Shown here piece by piece: positions 28,879-37,126 of a stretch of 64,000 nucleotides of DNA. Each line of letters starts with the position of its first letter. Within the stretch, counting starts at the first letter, position 1. The notes under the pieces were generated by a model. That model had not been told where the DNA came from, made no database searches, and saw nothing but the letters and a program-made list of their open reading frames with translations. Source of the DNA: an uncultured Roseivirga sp. (GTDB lineage: Bacteria > Bacteroidota > Bacteroidia > Cytophagales > Cyclobacteriaceae); NCBI GenBank assembly GCA_947493005.1, contig CANLOY010000001.1:186001-250000 (forward strand). The letters run 5' to 3'. The translations under genes were made by a program, and so were the position numbers.

Positions 28879-31113
28879 ATGAACCATTTTGCTAAGTTAA
28901 TCACAGCATTCTCTTTAATTCTAATATACGCTTGTCAGGAAGGTGAAGAGACTTATAACTATGTCGCTATTTCAGAGGAAGATACTCCCGAAATGATTAT
29001 CGAAAAGGCTACTCATGTTGTTCCAACTGAGAAGCAGCTTGACTGGCAACAAAACGAATTCATTGCCTTCATACATTTTGGTGTAAACACGTTTACTGCT
29101 CGTGAATGGGGAACTGGTAAAGAGTCTCCTTCCATTTTCAACCCAACTGAATTTGATGCCCGACAATGGGCAAAGACTATGAAAGCCGCTGGTATGAAAA
29201 TGGCCATGATAACAGCGAAACACCATGATGGTTTTTGTCTGTGGCCAAGCAGATATACTGAACACTCGGTAAAAAATAGTCCATGGAAAAACGGAAAAGG
29301 TGACGTATTAAAAGCGCTCTCCGAAGCCTGTCAGGAGTTTGGGTTAAAGCTGGGAATCTACCTCTCCCCTGCCGACTTACATGAAATTGAAAGAGAAGGA
29401 GGTTATTACGGTAATGGAAGTCAAAGAACGCTAAGAACTATTCCTTCCGGTACCGAACATCAGACATCCGTTTCCCGAACTTTCAAATACCAACTCACAG
29501 ACTATGACACTTATTTTATGGATCAGTTGTATGAGACACTGACTGAATATGGGCCCATTCATGAAGTTTGGTTTGACGGAGCAAACCCAAAACCCGGAAC
29601 CAGTCAGACCTATAACTATGATGCATGGTACAGCATGATAAGAGCATTGCAACCAGAGGCGGTTATTGCCATAAAAGGCCCTGATGTAAGATGGTGTGGA
29701 AATGAAGCCGGCCATACCAGAAGTGATGAATGGAGTGTAGTTCCTCTGAATGAACACCCTGATGAAAGTAGCTTTAAAGATGCGACAGCCAATGATCTGG
29801 GAAGCAGAGAAAAGTTGAAGTCAGCAAAATACTTGTATTGGTACCCCGCTGAAACAAATACTTCGATACGACATGGCTGGTTCTATAGAGATGAAGAGCA
29901 GTATGTAAAGTCAGTCACTGAATTAGTGGATACCTGGTTTAGGTCGGTTGGCGGAAACACCGTTTTCTTATTGAACCTTACTCCTGATAGAAGAGGTTTA
30001 ATACCAGACATTGATGCCGGCAGGTTAACAGAATTGGGAAGAATTATCGAAGACACTTTTGATGAAAACCTTATCAATAACAATGTGGCAGAAGTTATCA
30101 GTGATGTACCCAATGTTACAGATCTTAAGAATACTATTGACGCTAACCCTGATACATATTGGATACCAGAAAATGGTAATGAAGCAGCTACACTCACATA
30201 CAAACTTTCAAAACCCGTAACCTTCAACAGGGTAGTTATACAGGAATACATCAAAGAAAAAGGTCAGCGTATTGAAAAGTTTGAAGTAGATATATGGGAT
30301 GGTATTGAATGGAAATTAGTAGCTGAATCTACAACAGTTGGCTACAAACGAATCCTTCGATTTCCGGCTGTAAACACAGATCAATTTAGAATCCGAATAC
30401 TTGAATCAAGAGTAGCCCCAACGATTTCAAATCTTGGTCTTTATATGGGTGAAGAATTATTGGATTTGCCTTCAATCAGTAGAAGTAAGGAAGGAATGGT
30501 TACCATTCAGTGTGCTACCCCAGACCCCATCATTTATTATACATTAGATGGAAGTGCACCCTCACAAAGTAATACCAGATATACAGGTTCATTTGAATTA
30601 AAAAGTCCTGGTGTAATCAGAGCAAAAGCATTTACATCTGATCACTCTAAATCAACAGAGACGGTGACTGAGTTCTTTGATATAATCAAGGACGGATGGA
30701 AGATAGTTGCGGCATCTAAACCAGCCAAAGGTTTTGAACCGGAAAAGGCAATTGACGACAATATCTCCACTATGTGGCATACTCCCTGGACCAATGTTAA
30801 GAAAAGTCACCCTCACGAGATCACAGTTGATATGAATGACAATCATATTTTGAAGGGCTTCACCTATCAACCAAGAACAGATGGTAATATCAGCGGCACC
30901 ATCAAGTCTTATGAATTTCAAGTAAGCCGTGATGGGAAAAACTGGCATACTGTTAACAGGGGTGCTTTCGACAATATCAAGAATAACCCAATTCTTCAAG
31001 AAGTTAAATTCACCAAACCCGTTTCAGCACGCTTTTTCCGTTTTATATCTAAAACAGGAGTAGTAGGTGAAGCATGGCTATCAGTAGCCGAAATAGGAGT
31101 AATTACAAAGTAA
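28879..31113 (+). CDS. GH29 alpha-L-fucosidase with F5/8-type C domains
   Basis: A 744-residue lipoprotein (lipobox IYAC, Cys19). The barrel has FIHFGVNTFTAREWG, TAKHHDGFCLWPS and the nucleophile segment EVWFDGANP (Asp near 232), a context like the alpha-1,3/1,4-specific GH29-B group. After the barrel come an F5/8-like sandwich (about 410-530, VVIQEYIKEKGQRI), a chitobiase-type domain (IIYYTLDGSAPSQS, about 552) and a second F5/8 type C domain to the end (MWHTPWTNVKKSHPHEITVDM in part). The C-terminal domain differs from the shared discoidin-like module of the other cluster enzymes. Confidence 0.92.
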   Translation: MNHFAKLITAFSLILIYACQEGEETYNYVAISEEDTPEMIIEKATHVVPTEKQLDWQQNEFIAFIHFGVNTFTAREWGTGKESPSIFNPTEFDARQWAKTMKAAGMKMAMITAKHHDGFCLWPSRYTEHSVKNSPWKNGKGDVLKALSEACQEFGLKLGIYLSPADLHEIEREGGYYGNGSQRTLRTIPSGTEHQTSVSRTFKYQLTDYDTYFMDQLYETLTEYGPIHEVWFDGANPKPGTSQTYNYDAWYSMIRALQPEAVIAIKGPDVRWCGNEAGHTRSDEWSVVPLNEHPDESSFKDATANDLGSREKLKSAKYLYWYPAETNTSIRHGWFYRDEEQYVKSVTELVDTWFRSVGGNTVFLLNLTPDRRGLIPDIDAGRLTELGRIIEDTFDENLINNNVAEVISDVPNVTDLKNTIDANPDTYWIPENGNEAATLTYKLSKPVTFNRVVIQEYIKEKGQRIEKFEVDIWDGIEWKLVAESTTVGYKRILRFPAVNTDQFRIRILESRVAPTISNLGLYMGEELLDLPSISRSKEGMVTIQCATPDPIIYYTLDGSAPSQSNTRYTGSFELKSPGVIRAKAFTSDHSKSTETVTEFFDIIKDGWKIVAASKPAKGFEPEKAIDDNISTMWHTPWTNVKKSHPHEITVDMNDNHILKGFTYQPRTDGNISGTIKSYEFQVSRDGKNWHTVNRGAFDNIKNNPILQEVKFTKPVSARFFRFISKTGVVGEAWLSVAEIGVITK

Positions 31114-31117
31114 GATC

Positions 31118-32593
31118 ATGATAAATAAGCATTTAAGATTGATGAAGTTCGTGTTTTTCGCTGCATTATGTCTGCAATTTGTAGCATGCAAAAATGAAGC
31201 ATTGCCTCCTGAACCAATAGACCCATTGCCAAGTCCCCAACAAATGGACTGGCACGAAATGGAGTACTATGCTTTTGTTCATTTCAATATGAACACCTTC
31301 ACTGATATTGAGTGGGGGTTGGGAGGTGAATCGCCAAAGCTATTCAACCCAACGGAATTGGACGTTAGGCAATGGGCTCGTGTAGCCAAAGAAGCAGGGA
31401 TGAAAGCCATTATTCTAACAGCTAAACATCATGACGGTTTTTGCTTATGGCCATCTGAATTCACTGAACATTCTGTAAAAAACAGTCCTTGGAAAAACGG
31501 TGAAGGAGATTTAATACAGGAACTTGCCGATGCTTGTAAGGAATATGGCTTAAAAATGGGACTATACTTATCACCATGGGATCGCAACCATAAAGACTAT
31601 GGGAGGCCAGAGTACATCACCTACTATCGTAATCAGTTAAAAGAATTACTAACCAATTATGGTGATGTCTTCGAACTTTGGGTAGACGGTGCCAACGGTG
31701 GTGATGGCTATTATGGCGGTGCCAATGAGACAAGGAATGTAGATAGAACTACTTACTACGATTGGGAAACTACTTTCGCATTGGCACGCGAGTATCAACC
31801 AAGAATTGTCGCCTTTAGTGATGGTGGCCCCGAAGTTAGATGGGTTGGCAACGAAAATGGTTTTGCCAATGCCACCAATTGGGCACCTTTAAGGCGAGCG
31901 GAGTTTGCGCCAGGAGTAGCTGACAGCAAACAACTAGGCACTGGCCATGAAGATGGTACACATTGGGTACCAGCAGAGTGTGACGTTTCTATAAGGCCGG
32001 GGTGGTACTATCATAAAGATCAGGATGACAAGGTTAAATCATTGGAGCACTTGCTTGATATTTACTACAAATCTGTAGGAAGAAATGCCAACCTTTTACT
32101 CAACCTGCCTGTAGACCGAAGAGGTTTAGTTCATGAAAATGATGTAAAAGCCCTGATAGAGCTGAGAAAGACACTTGACGAGACCTTCTCTACTAATCTC
32201 GCAAAAGGTAAGAAAGCAACTTCCTCAGACGATAGAGGAAGTAAGTTTAAAGCACAAAATGTACTTGATGGAGATAAATCAAGCTATTGGGCTACAAAAG
32301 ATGAAGTCATAATAGGTGAATTAGAAATAGATTTCGGTAAACCCATTGAGTTTAACAGGCTTGTTTTACAAGAGTATATCCAGTTAGGCCAAAGAATCAA
32401 AAGCTTTGAGGTAGAAGCCTTAATAGATGGAGAATTCCATACTATTGCAACAGAAACAACCATTGGATATAAAAGAATTTTGAGGTTACCAGATACAAAA
32501 ACTCAAAAGCTTCGTATCAAAATCAACGATGCGAAAGCTTCTCCAACCATATCGAATATTGAAGTATACAATGCCATGACTGAGCCTAACTAG
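31118..32593 (+). CDS. GH29 alpha-L-fucosidase, short form
   Basis: A 491-residue lipoprotein (lipobox FVAC). A second in-frame ATG eight codons in (31142) gives a more typical signal and may be the true start. The barrel has FVHFNMNTFTDIEWG, TAKHHDGFCLWPS and nucleophile segment ELWVDGANG (Asp near 190). A single F5/8-like domain (about 370-485, LVLQEYIQLGQRIKSFEVEA) ends the protein. It resembles the preceding GH29 without its last two domains, so the pair probably arose by duplication. It is the last gene of the glycan locus. Confidence 0.92.
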   Translation: MINKHLRLMKFVFFAALCLQFVACKNEALPPEPIDPLPSPQQMDWHEMEYYAFVHFNMNTFTDIEWGLGGESPKLFNPTELDVRQWARVAKEAGMKAIILTAKHHDGFCLWPSEFTEHSVKNSPWKNGEGDLIQELADACKEYGLKMGLYLSPWDRNHKDYGRPEYITYYRNQLKELLTNYGDVFELWVDGANGGDGYYGGANETRNVDRTTYYDWETTFALAREYQPRIVAFSDGGPEVRWVGNENGFANATNWAPLRRAEFAPGVADSKQLGTGHEDGTHWVPAECDVSIRPGWYYHKDQDDKVKSLEHLLDIYYKSVGRNANLLLNLPVDRRGLVHENDVKALIELRKTLDETFSTNLAKGKKATSSDDRGSKFKAQNVLDGDKSSYWATKDEVIIGELEIDFGKPIEFNRLVLQEYIQLGQRIKSFEVEALIDGEFHTIATETTIGYKRILRLPDTKTQKLRIKINDAKASPTISNIEVYNAMTEPN

Positions 32594-32602
32594 GAGTTGT
32601 CT

Positions 32603-32634
32603 ACAGTGACAATAATTCCCTTGTGACACACTGT
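32603..32634 (+). terminator. Weak hairpin after the glycan locus
   Basis: ACAGTG (32603-32608) pairs with CACTGT (32629-32634), and the inner ACAA pairs with TTGT across a bulge. There is no T tract, so this is at best a weak or factor-dependent end of the locus transcript. Confidence 0.25.
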
Positions 32635-32664
32635 TTAGAGCAAGATTAAAATTTTCTATATTTA
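32634..32664 (+). promoter_or_regulatory. Candidate promoter of the aminotransferase operon
   Basis: TTTA (32634-32637), a 19-base spacer and TATATTTA (32657-32664) approximate the Bacteroidota TTTG-N19-TAnnTTTG promoter, with one mismatch in each box. It would start transcription near 32671, just before the structured leader. Confidence 0.45.
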
Positions 32665-32670
32665 CCCTTA

Positions 32671-32795
32671 GATGAAGGAAGGTCTCCCAGACCCAATGCT
32701 ATTCTAACATCAGGGAAGAGATAGGGAAAAGCATTGCTTCTTGCAGTTAATCTAGCTGCATGCCCTGATCATTTCGATCAACAATATTTAAAATT
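32671..32795 (+). ncRNA. Structured 5' leader with H-type pseudoknot, candidate riboswitch
   Basis: The following pairings can be read directly. Hairpin P0 is GGTCT (32681-32685) with AGACC (32689-32693). P1 is CAATGCT (32694-32700) with AGCATTG (32730-32736), 7 bp. The loop of P1 carries ATCAGGG (32709-32715), which pairs with CCCTGAT (32763-32769), 7 bp, making an H-type pseudoknot. A hairpin TGCAG (32742-32746)/CTGCA (32756-32760) sits between. TGATC (32766-32770) can instead pair with GATCA (32776-32780), which would break the pseudoknot close to the start codon. I cannot match it to a known riboswitch class. Confidence 0.5.
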
Positions 32796-33920
32796 ATGGG
32801 TATCAGAACATTCGAGTTAGAACGTATTCAATCACTCTATGAAAACACTGTAGACTTTAACCTAACAGAAAGCGGTTTTCATCCCTTTTCATTATCAGAG
32901 CTTTTAAGCCCTGAACAGCTTGAAGAGATGCAGCAACTTACATTAGGTTATGGCCAGACTAATGGTGCTATCCCCTTGAGAAAGCAAATCTCTTCTCTAT
33001 ACAAAGGCTTTAACGAAGACAACATAATGGTAACCAATGGGTCTTCTGAAGCCAACTTTCTAGCGATGCATACGCTACTTAAAACTGGTGATGAAGTAGT
33101 GATCATGAATCCAAACTATATGCAAATCTGGGGTGCAGTAGAAGAAATGGGATGTATTCCTAAAGCCTTCAATCTAAGAAGTGAAAATGACTGGGCACCA
33201 GATATCGATGAGCTAAAAACGCTAGTAAACAGCAAAACGAAAATGATAATCATTTGCAACCCTAACAACCCTACGGGATACGTATTAACAGCAGATGAGA
33301 TGAACGAAATTGTGAAAATCGCAGACAGTGCTGACGCATGGATTTATTGCGATGAAGTTTACCGTGGTGCTGAGTTGAACTATCAGGAATCTACCAGCTT
33401 TCAGCATATCTACGATAAGGTTATGGTATCAGCAGGCCTATCCAAAGCTTATGCCCTTCCGGGCATCAGAATTGGCTGGCTGGCCGGTCCGGAAAAGGAA
33501 ATCTATAATACCTGGTCTTACCATGATTACACTTCCATTTCAACTGGAATTGTAAGTCAATATGTAGCAGAAATAGCGCTTTCTGAAAAGGTGAGACCTA
33601 CCATTCTAAAAAGAAACAGAGACATGCTCAACAAAAACATTGAAACTTTGAAAGAGTGGATTTCAGGTCATGGCGACCTTTTTAAGTTTATACCGCCAAA
33701 AGCTGGGGGTATGGCTTTTATGAAGTACAATATTGATATTAACTCAACCGAACTATCTACCTGGTTGAGAAAACAAGAAAGTGTCTTTATTGTACCCGGT
33801 GATTGTTACGGTATGGATGGTCACATTCGAATTGGAATAGGGGAACGACCAGAATACTTAATCAAAGGCTTAACCAAAATGAGTAAAGCCATTAAGGGCA
33901 AATTTAACCTATCATTTTAA
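32796..33920 (+). CDS. Fold-type-I PLP aminotransferase
   Basis: A 374-residue class I/II aminotransferase. TNGSSEANFLAM is the PLP phosphate region, CNPNNPTGYVL carries the conserved Asn, YCDEVYRG the Asp that pairs with the pyridine nitrogen, and SAGLSKAYALPGIRIGW the Schiff-base Lys (about 218). IRIGIGE near the C terminus carries the carboxylate-binding Arg. It is related to the aspartate aminotransferase/capreomycidine-synthase group, so it may catalyse transamination or an elimination-type reaction. It is the first gene of a three-gene operon under a structured leader, and its stop overlaps the next start by one base. Confidence 0.85.
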   Translation: MGIRTFELERIQSLYENTVDFNLTESGFHPFSLSELLSPEQLEEMQQLTLGYGQTNGAIPLRKQISSLYKGFNEDNIMVTNGSSEANFLAMHTLLKTGDEVVIMNPNYMQIWGAVEEMGCIPKAFNLRSENDWAPDIDELKTLVNSKTKMIIICNPNNPTGYVLTADEMNEIVKIADSADAWIYCDEVYRGAELNYQESTSFQHIYDKVMVSAGLSKAYALPGIRIGWLAGPEKEIYNTWSYHDYTSISTGIVSQYVAEIALSEKVRPTILKRNRDMLNKNIETLKEWISGHGDLFKFIPPKAGGMAFMKYNIDINSTELSTWLRKQESVFIVPGDCYGMDGHIRIGIGERPEYLIKGLTKMSKAIKGKFNLSF

Positions 33921-34873
33921 TGAACCTACATCAAGAAATAACTCAGGCAGTTCAACGAATAAGTGGGAAAGTATTAAAAACACCGCTGTTCTATTCTACC
34001 TATCTCAGTAAACTAAATCAGGGGGAAGTATATCTGAAGCTCGAAAGCGAACAATATACTGGTTCTTTTAAGGCCAGAGGGGCACTAAATAAAGTATTGA
34101 AACTAAATCAGGCAGAAAGAGATATGGGCTTGGTGACAGCTTCTACCGGAAACCATGCTCAGGGCTTTGCAAGGGCACTAACAATTGCCAATGCGAAAGG
34201 CACCATCTTTCTCCCAACAAATGCTGAACCCTCAAAAGTCGAAGCCCTCAAATATTATGATGTGGATTTACAATTTTTTGGAGATGATCCACTCACCACA
34301 GAACTGCATGCCAAAAGAATTGCACATGAGAATGGTCAAATCTGGGTTTCTCCCTACAACGATTTTGACGTGGTTGCCGGACAAGGAACAATTGCTAGCG
34401 AAGTAACAGATCAAATAGATAATGTAAACGCCATATTCGGATGCGTTGGAGGAGGTGGAATGATGGCCGGAGTTGCCTCATGGATGAAGCAAGTAAGTCC
34501 AAATACAAAAGTTATTGGTTGTTTGCCTTCAAATTCTCCGGAAATGTATTTAAGCGTGCAAAAAGGGGAAGTGGTTATGCTGGATGAATATCAACCTACA
34601 CTATCAGATGGTTCTGCTGGAGGACTTGAAGAAGGTTCCATCACTTTTGATCTGTGTAAAGAGTTGATTGATGACTATAAACTAGTTGAGGAAAGGGACA
34701 TTGCTGCTCAAATCAAATACATGGTTGACAAGCATCATAAAATTGTTGAAGGAGCGGCAGCAGTTGCACTGTCAGCTTTTATGAACAATGTCTCAGAATA
34801 CATGAACCAGCGTGTTGTCATTATTATTTGTGGAGCAAATATTACTACTCAAAAGCTGAAAGAACTGATATGA
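33920..34873 (+). CDS. Threonine/serine dehydratase-like PLP lyase (fold type II)
   Basis: A 317-residue fold-type-II PLP enzyme. GSFKARGALNKV carries the Schiff-base Lys (about 50), TASTGNHAQGFA binds the substrate carboxylate, and GCVGGGGMMAG binds the PLP phosphate. It has no C-terminal ACT domain, so it is not the feedback-regulated biosynthetic IlvA. Similar short enzymes act as serine racemase, catabolic threonine dehydratase, threo-3-hydroxyaspartate ammonia-lyase or EutB of hydroxyectoine breakdown. Its neighbour, an ornithine-cyclodeaminase-like reductase, favours the last two kinds. The stop overlaps the next ATG as ATGA. Confidence 0.85.
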   Translation: MNLHQEITQAVQRISGKVLKTPLFYSTYLSKLNQGEVYLKLESEQYTGSFKARGALNKVLKLNQAERDMGLVTASTGNHAQGFARALTIANAKGTIFLPTNAEPSKVEALKYYDVDLQFFGDDPLTTELHAKRIAHENGQIWVSPYNDFDVVAGQGTIASEVTDQIDNVNAIFGCVGGGGMMAGVASWMKQVSPNTKVIGCLPSNSPEMYLSVQKGEVVMLDEYQPTLSDGSAGGLEEGSITFDLCKELIDDYKLVEERDIAAQIKYMVDKHHKIVEGAAAVALSAFMNNVSEYMNQRVVIIICGANITTQKLKELI

Positions 34874-35820
34874 GGGTATTAAATCTCAAAGACATCAAAT
34901 CATTGATATCTCAAGCTCCAAAAGAAATGCTGATTCAGTGTATTGAAGATTCTTTCACAGCTCTCTCGACTGGCTTGGCTACAATGCCTCCGGTTGGTCA
35001 TTTGGGATTTGATTCTCCTCCAGGGGATATGCATATCAAATATGGTTACATAAAAAATGATCCATACTACGTGATTAAAATCGCATCAGGCTTTTATGAA
35101 AACCATAAAGTTGGCTTGCCCAACAACAATGGAATGATGCTGGTTTTCGATGCCAAGACTGGTAAACCCGAGTGTCTACTCCAAGACCAAGGTTATCTCA
35201 CTGACTTGAGAACTGCTCTGGCAGGAGCTGTAGTAGCAAAACACTTAGGTCCTGCAAACATTCAGTCTGTTGGCGTTTTAGGCACTGGGGTACAAGCAAG
35301 AATGCAATTAGAAATGCTCCAGTGGGTAACCGACTTCAAGGAGGTATATGCATACGGAAGATCAAACAATAGACTTAAAGATTACCAGTCAGAAATGTCT
35401 GACAAAGGCTTTAAAGTTCATTTGTGCAAAAGCCCTGCTGAGGTGGCTGCCAATACCCAACTCATAGTTACCACAACTGCCTCCCAACAACCATTGCTGC
35501 ACCCTCAAGACATTGTACCGGGTACTCATATTACCGCCATGGGTGCAGATGCTCCAGGTAAACAAGAGCTTGATCCACTAATTTTAAAAGAAGCTGCGCT
35601 TATTATATGCGATAGTAAAGAACAATGTCTACATCATGGAGAATGTGGCTTTGCGGTTAAAGAAAACTTGATTGGAGCAAACCAAGTAATAGAATTGGGA
35701 GAAGTAATTACCAATAGTTTCAAAAGGTCAGAAAATGACATTACAGTTGCTGACCTTACAGGTGTTGCTACCCAGGACATAAAGATTGCTTCTTTAGTTA
35801 TGAACTTTAGCAATTCGTAG
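34870..35820 (+). CDS. Ornithine cyclodeaminase/mu-crystallin family enzyme
   Basis: The 316-residue frame begins at the ATG overlapping the previous stop. It has the family Lys in MHIKYGYIKN, the LTDLRTALAGA segment, the Rossmann motif VGVLGTGVQARMQ, and DITVADLTGVATQDIKIA near the C terminus. Family members include ornithine cyclodeaminase, imine reductases such as ketimine and iminosuccinate reductases, SbnB and EutC. With an aminotransferase and a dehydratase-like lyase, an imine-reductase role on a hydroxy- or diamino-acid intermediate is more likely than ornithine cyclisation. That is inference. Confidence 0.85.
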   Translation: MRVLNLKDIKSLISQAPKEMLIQCIEDSFTALSTGLATMPPVGHLGFDSPPGDMHIKYGYIKNDPYYVIKIASGFYENHKVGLPNNNGMMLVFDAKTGKPECLLQDQGYLTDLRTALAGAVVAKHLGPANIQSVGVLGTGVQARMQLEMLQWVTDFKEVYAYGRSNNRLKDYQSEMSDKGFKVHLCKSPAEVAANTQLIVTTTASQQPLLHPQDIVPGTHITAMGADAPGKQELDPLILKEAALIICDSKEQCLHHGECGFAVKENLIGANQVIELGEVITNSFKRSENDITVADLTGVATQDIKIASLVMNFSNS

Positions 35821-35885
35821 TGTTGAATTGGTATTTCGTAAATCATGTAAAATACCCTCCTACTTTTTTCGTTAATTTTGGAGCC

Positions 35886-36713
35886 ATGAGAAAGTCAGTT
35901 CTCTTCCTTATACTAATATGCATATCCTCTCTAGCTATTGCTCAAAGCAAAAAGAAAAGGAAGGACACTAAGAAAAAAGCCGATATTGAAAAGCCCGATA
36001 TTAGGCTTAAAAAGGAAGCTGACACTATACCAGATGCGGAATTAAAGAAGAAAAAGAATTTCTACTTCGGAGAAAAAACCAAAAAAGCGTTTACAAGAAA
36101 GGAATCTCGTACAGCAGTTACCTTCGAGTTATTTCATATTTTAAAAGAGCCTGTCAAAGTAGATAATTATGTAAGAAGGGTATACTATCACGATACCAAA
36201 AGAGGAGAAGTGGTTGCTGTTACTGGCAGAGGTCAGTCACTAAGCAGAGTCTTGCATGGTCCTTACAAAAGGACAATCAACGATATAGTTGTTGAAGAAG
36301 GGATCTACTTCTACGGAACCAAGCATAAAACCTGGATGTATCAGAAAACTGATTCGACATTATACGATAAAAAACACTTTCATAAAGGTTGGTATAGAGA
36401 TTCCAAAATCACCTATTATGATGAGGTAGAAAAGACTAAAATCAAAGAAGTGATACCTTACCGCTATGGTAAGAGAGAAGGAGATTATTTTCTGTTTTTT
36501 GAAAGTGGCAACATAGCAGTAAGAGGTCGCTATGAGTTTGATAGAAAAGTTGGTGTGTGGGAAGAATTCCACAATTTCCCAGGAGTGGTTCGTATTAAAA
36601 AGGAGGTTCAATACCCACCTCAATTTCATATCAAGGGTTTCAAGGCCTATGTTAGAAAAGAGTGGAACCGAAACGCAACTCCTACCTATGTAGCACCTCA
36701 ATTAAATCAGTAA
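35886..36713 (+). CDS. Secreted MORN-like repeat protein
   Basis: The ATG at 35886 gives a 275-residue protein with a clear signal peptide (MRKSVLFLILICISSLAIAQ). A Lys-rich linker (about 21-50) follows. The C-terminal half has MORN_2/YwqK-like elements such as KHFHKGWYRDSKITYYDE, KREGDYFLFFESGNIAVRGRY in split form and RKVGVWEEFHNFPG. Such proteins are common in Bacteroidota and poorly characterised. Its end overlaps the convergent yraN gene by 7 bp. I assign no function. Confidence 0.75.
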   Translation: MRKSVLFLILICISSLAIAQSKKKRKDTKKKADIEKPDIRLKKEADTIPDAELKKKKNFYFGEKTKKAFTRKESRTAVTFELFHILKEPVKVDNYVRRVYYHDTKRGEVVAVTGRGQSLSRVLHGPYKRTINDIVVEEGIYFYGTKHKTWMYQKTDSTLYDKKHFHKGWYRDSKITYYDEVEKTKIKEVIPYRYGKREGDYFLFFESGNIAVRGRYEFDRKVGVWEEFHNFPGVVRIKKEVQYPPQFHIKGFKAYVRKEWNRNATPTYVAPQLNQ

Positions 36714-37051
36714 AAGGCATCTTTAAGATGTAATACTTCCGTTTCTTCTTTTGATTTAACTATGGCAATGATATCAAAGCGAATGTCACCTTTCCAGTTT
36801 GACTCCAAAAGATATTCCTCTGCTGCCCTGATTATGGCCTTCTGTTGAGTCAAAGAGACAAAAGATTCAGGTTCTCCAAAGTCTCTTCTGCTCCTTGTTT
36901 TTACCTCTACAAAAATCATTAGCCCCTCTCCTTCACAGATTATATCAATCTCCGATTTTTTAAATCTGTAATTCCTGGAAATGACTCGGCAGCCCTGATT
37001 CTCTAAAAAATCAATAGCAAGCTCTTCTCCTTGTTTACCAAACGTTTGCAT
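36707..37051 (-). CDS. yraN: YraN/UPF0102 endonuclease-like protein
   Basis: A 114-residue protein of the UPF0102 family. It has GKQGEELAIDFLENQGCRVISRNYR in split form at the N terminus, SEIDIICEGEGLMIFVEVKTRS with the Asp and Glu-x-Lys of the restriction-endonuclease-like fold, and DIRFDIIAI near the end. The family is widespread and linked to recombination or Holliday-junction processing, but its role is not settled. It is transcribed toward the MORN-like gene and overlaps its end. Confidence 0.9.
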   Translation of the reverse strand: MQTFGKQGEELAIDFLENQGCRVISRNYRFKKSEIDIICEGEGLMIFVEVKTRSRRDFGEPESFVSLTQQKAIIRAAEEYLLESNWKGDIRFDIIAIVKSKEETEVLHLKDAFY

Positions 37052-37126
37052 AGATATGAATCAGGCCTTGTTTAATTTAGGTATTAATTTCTGCTAACTT
37101 CACACACTTCGAATTTAAAATCAGAC

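Noticed and set aside
33920-34873. Biosynthetic threonine deaminase (IlvA)
   Set aside because: The C-terminal ACT regulatory domain is missing and the context is not isoleucine synthesis.
32796-35820. Complete beta-hydroxyaspartate cycle operon
   Set aside because: The aldolase gene is absent and the aminotransferase is class I/II, not the class V type of that cycle.
35873-35880. TAATTTTG, a perfect TAnnTTTG box 5 bp before the MORN-like gene
   Set aside because: No TTTG box at the right distance upstream, and it would imply a leaderless transcript.
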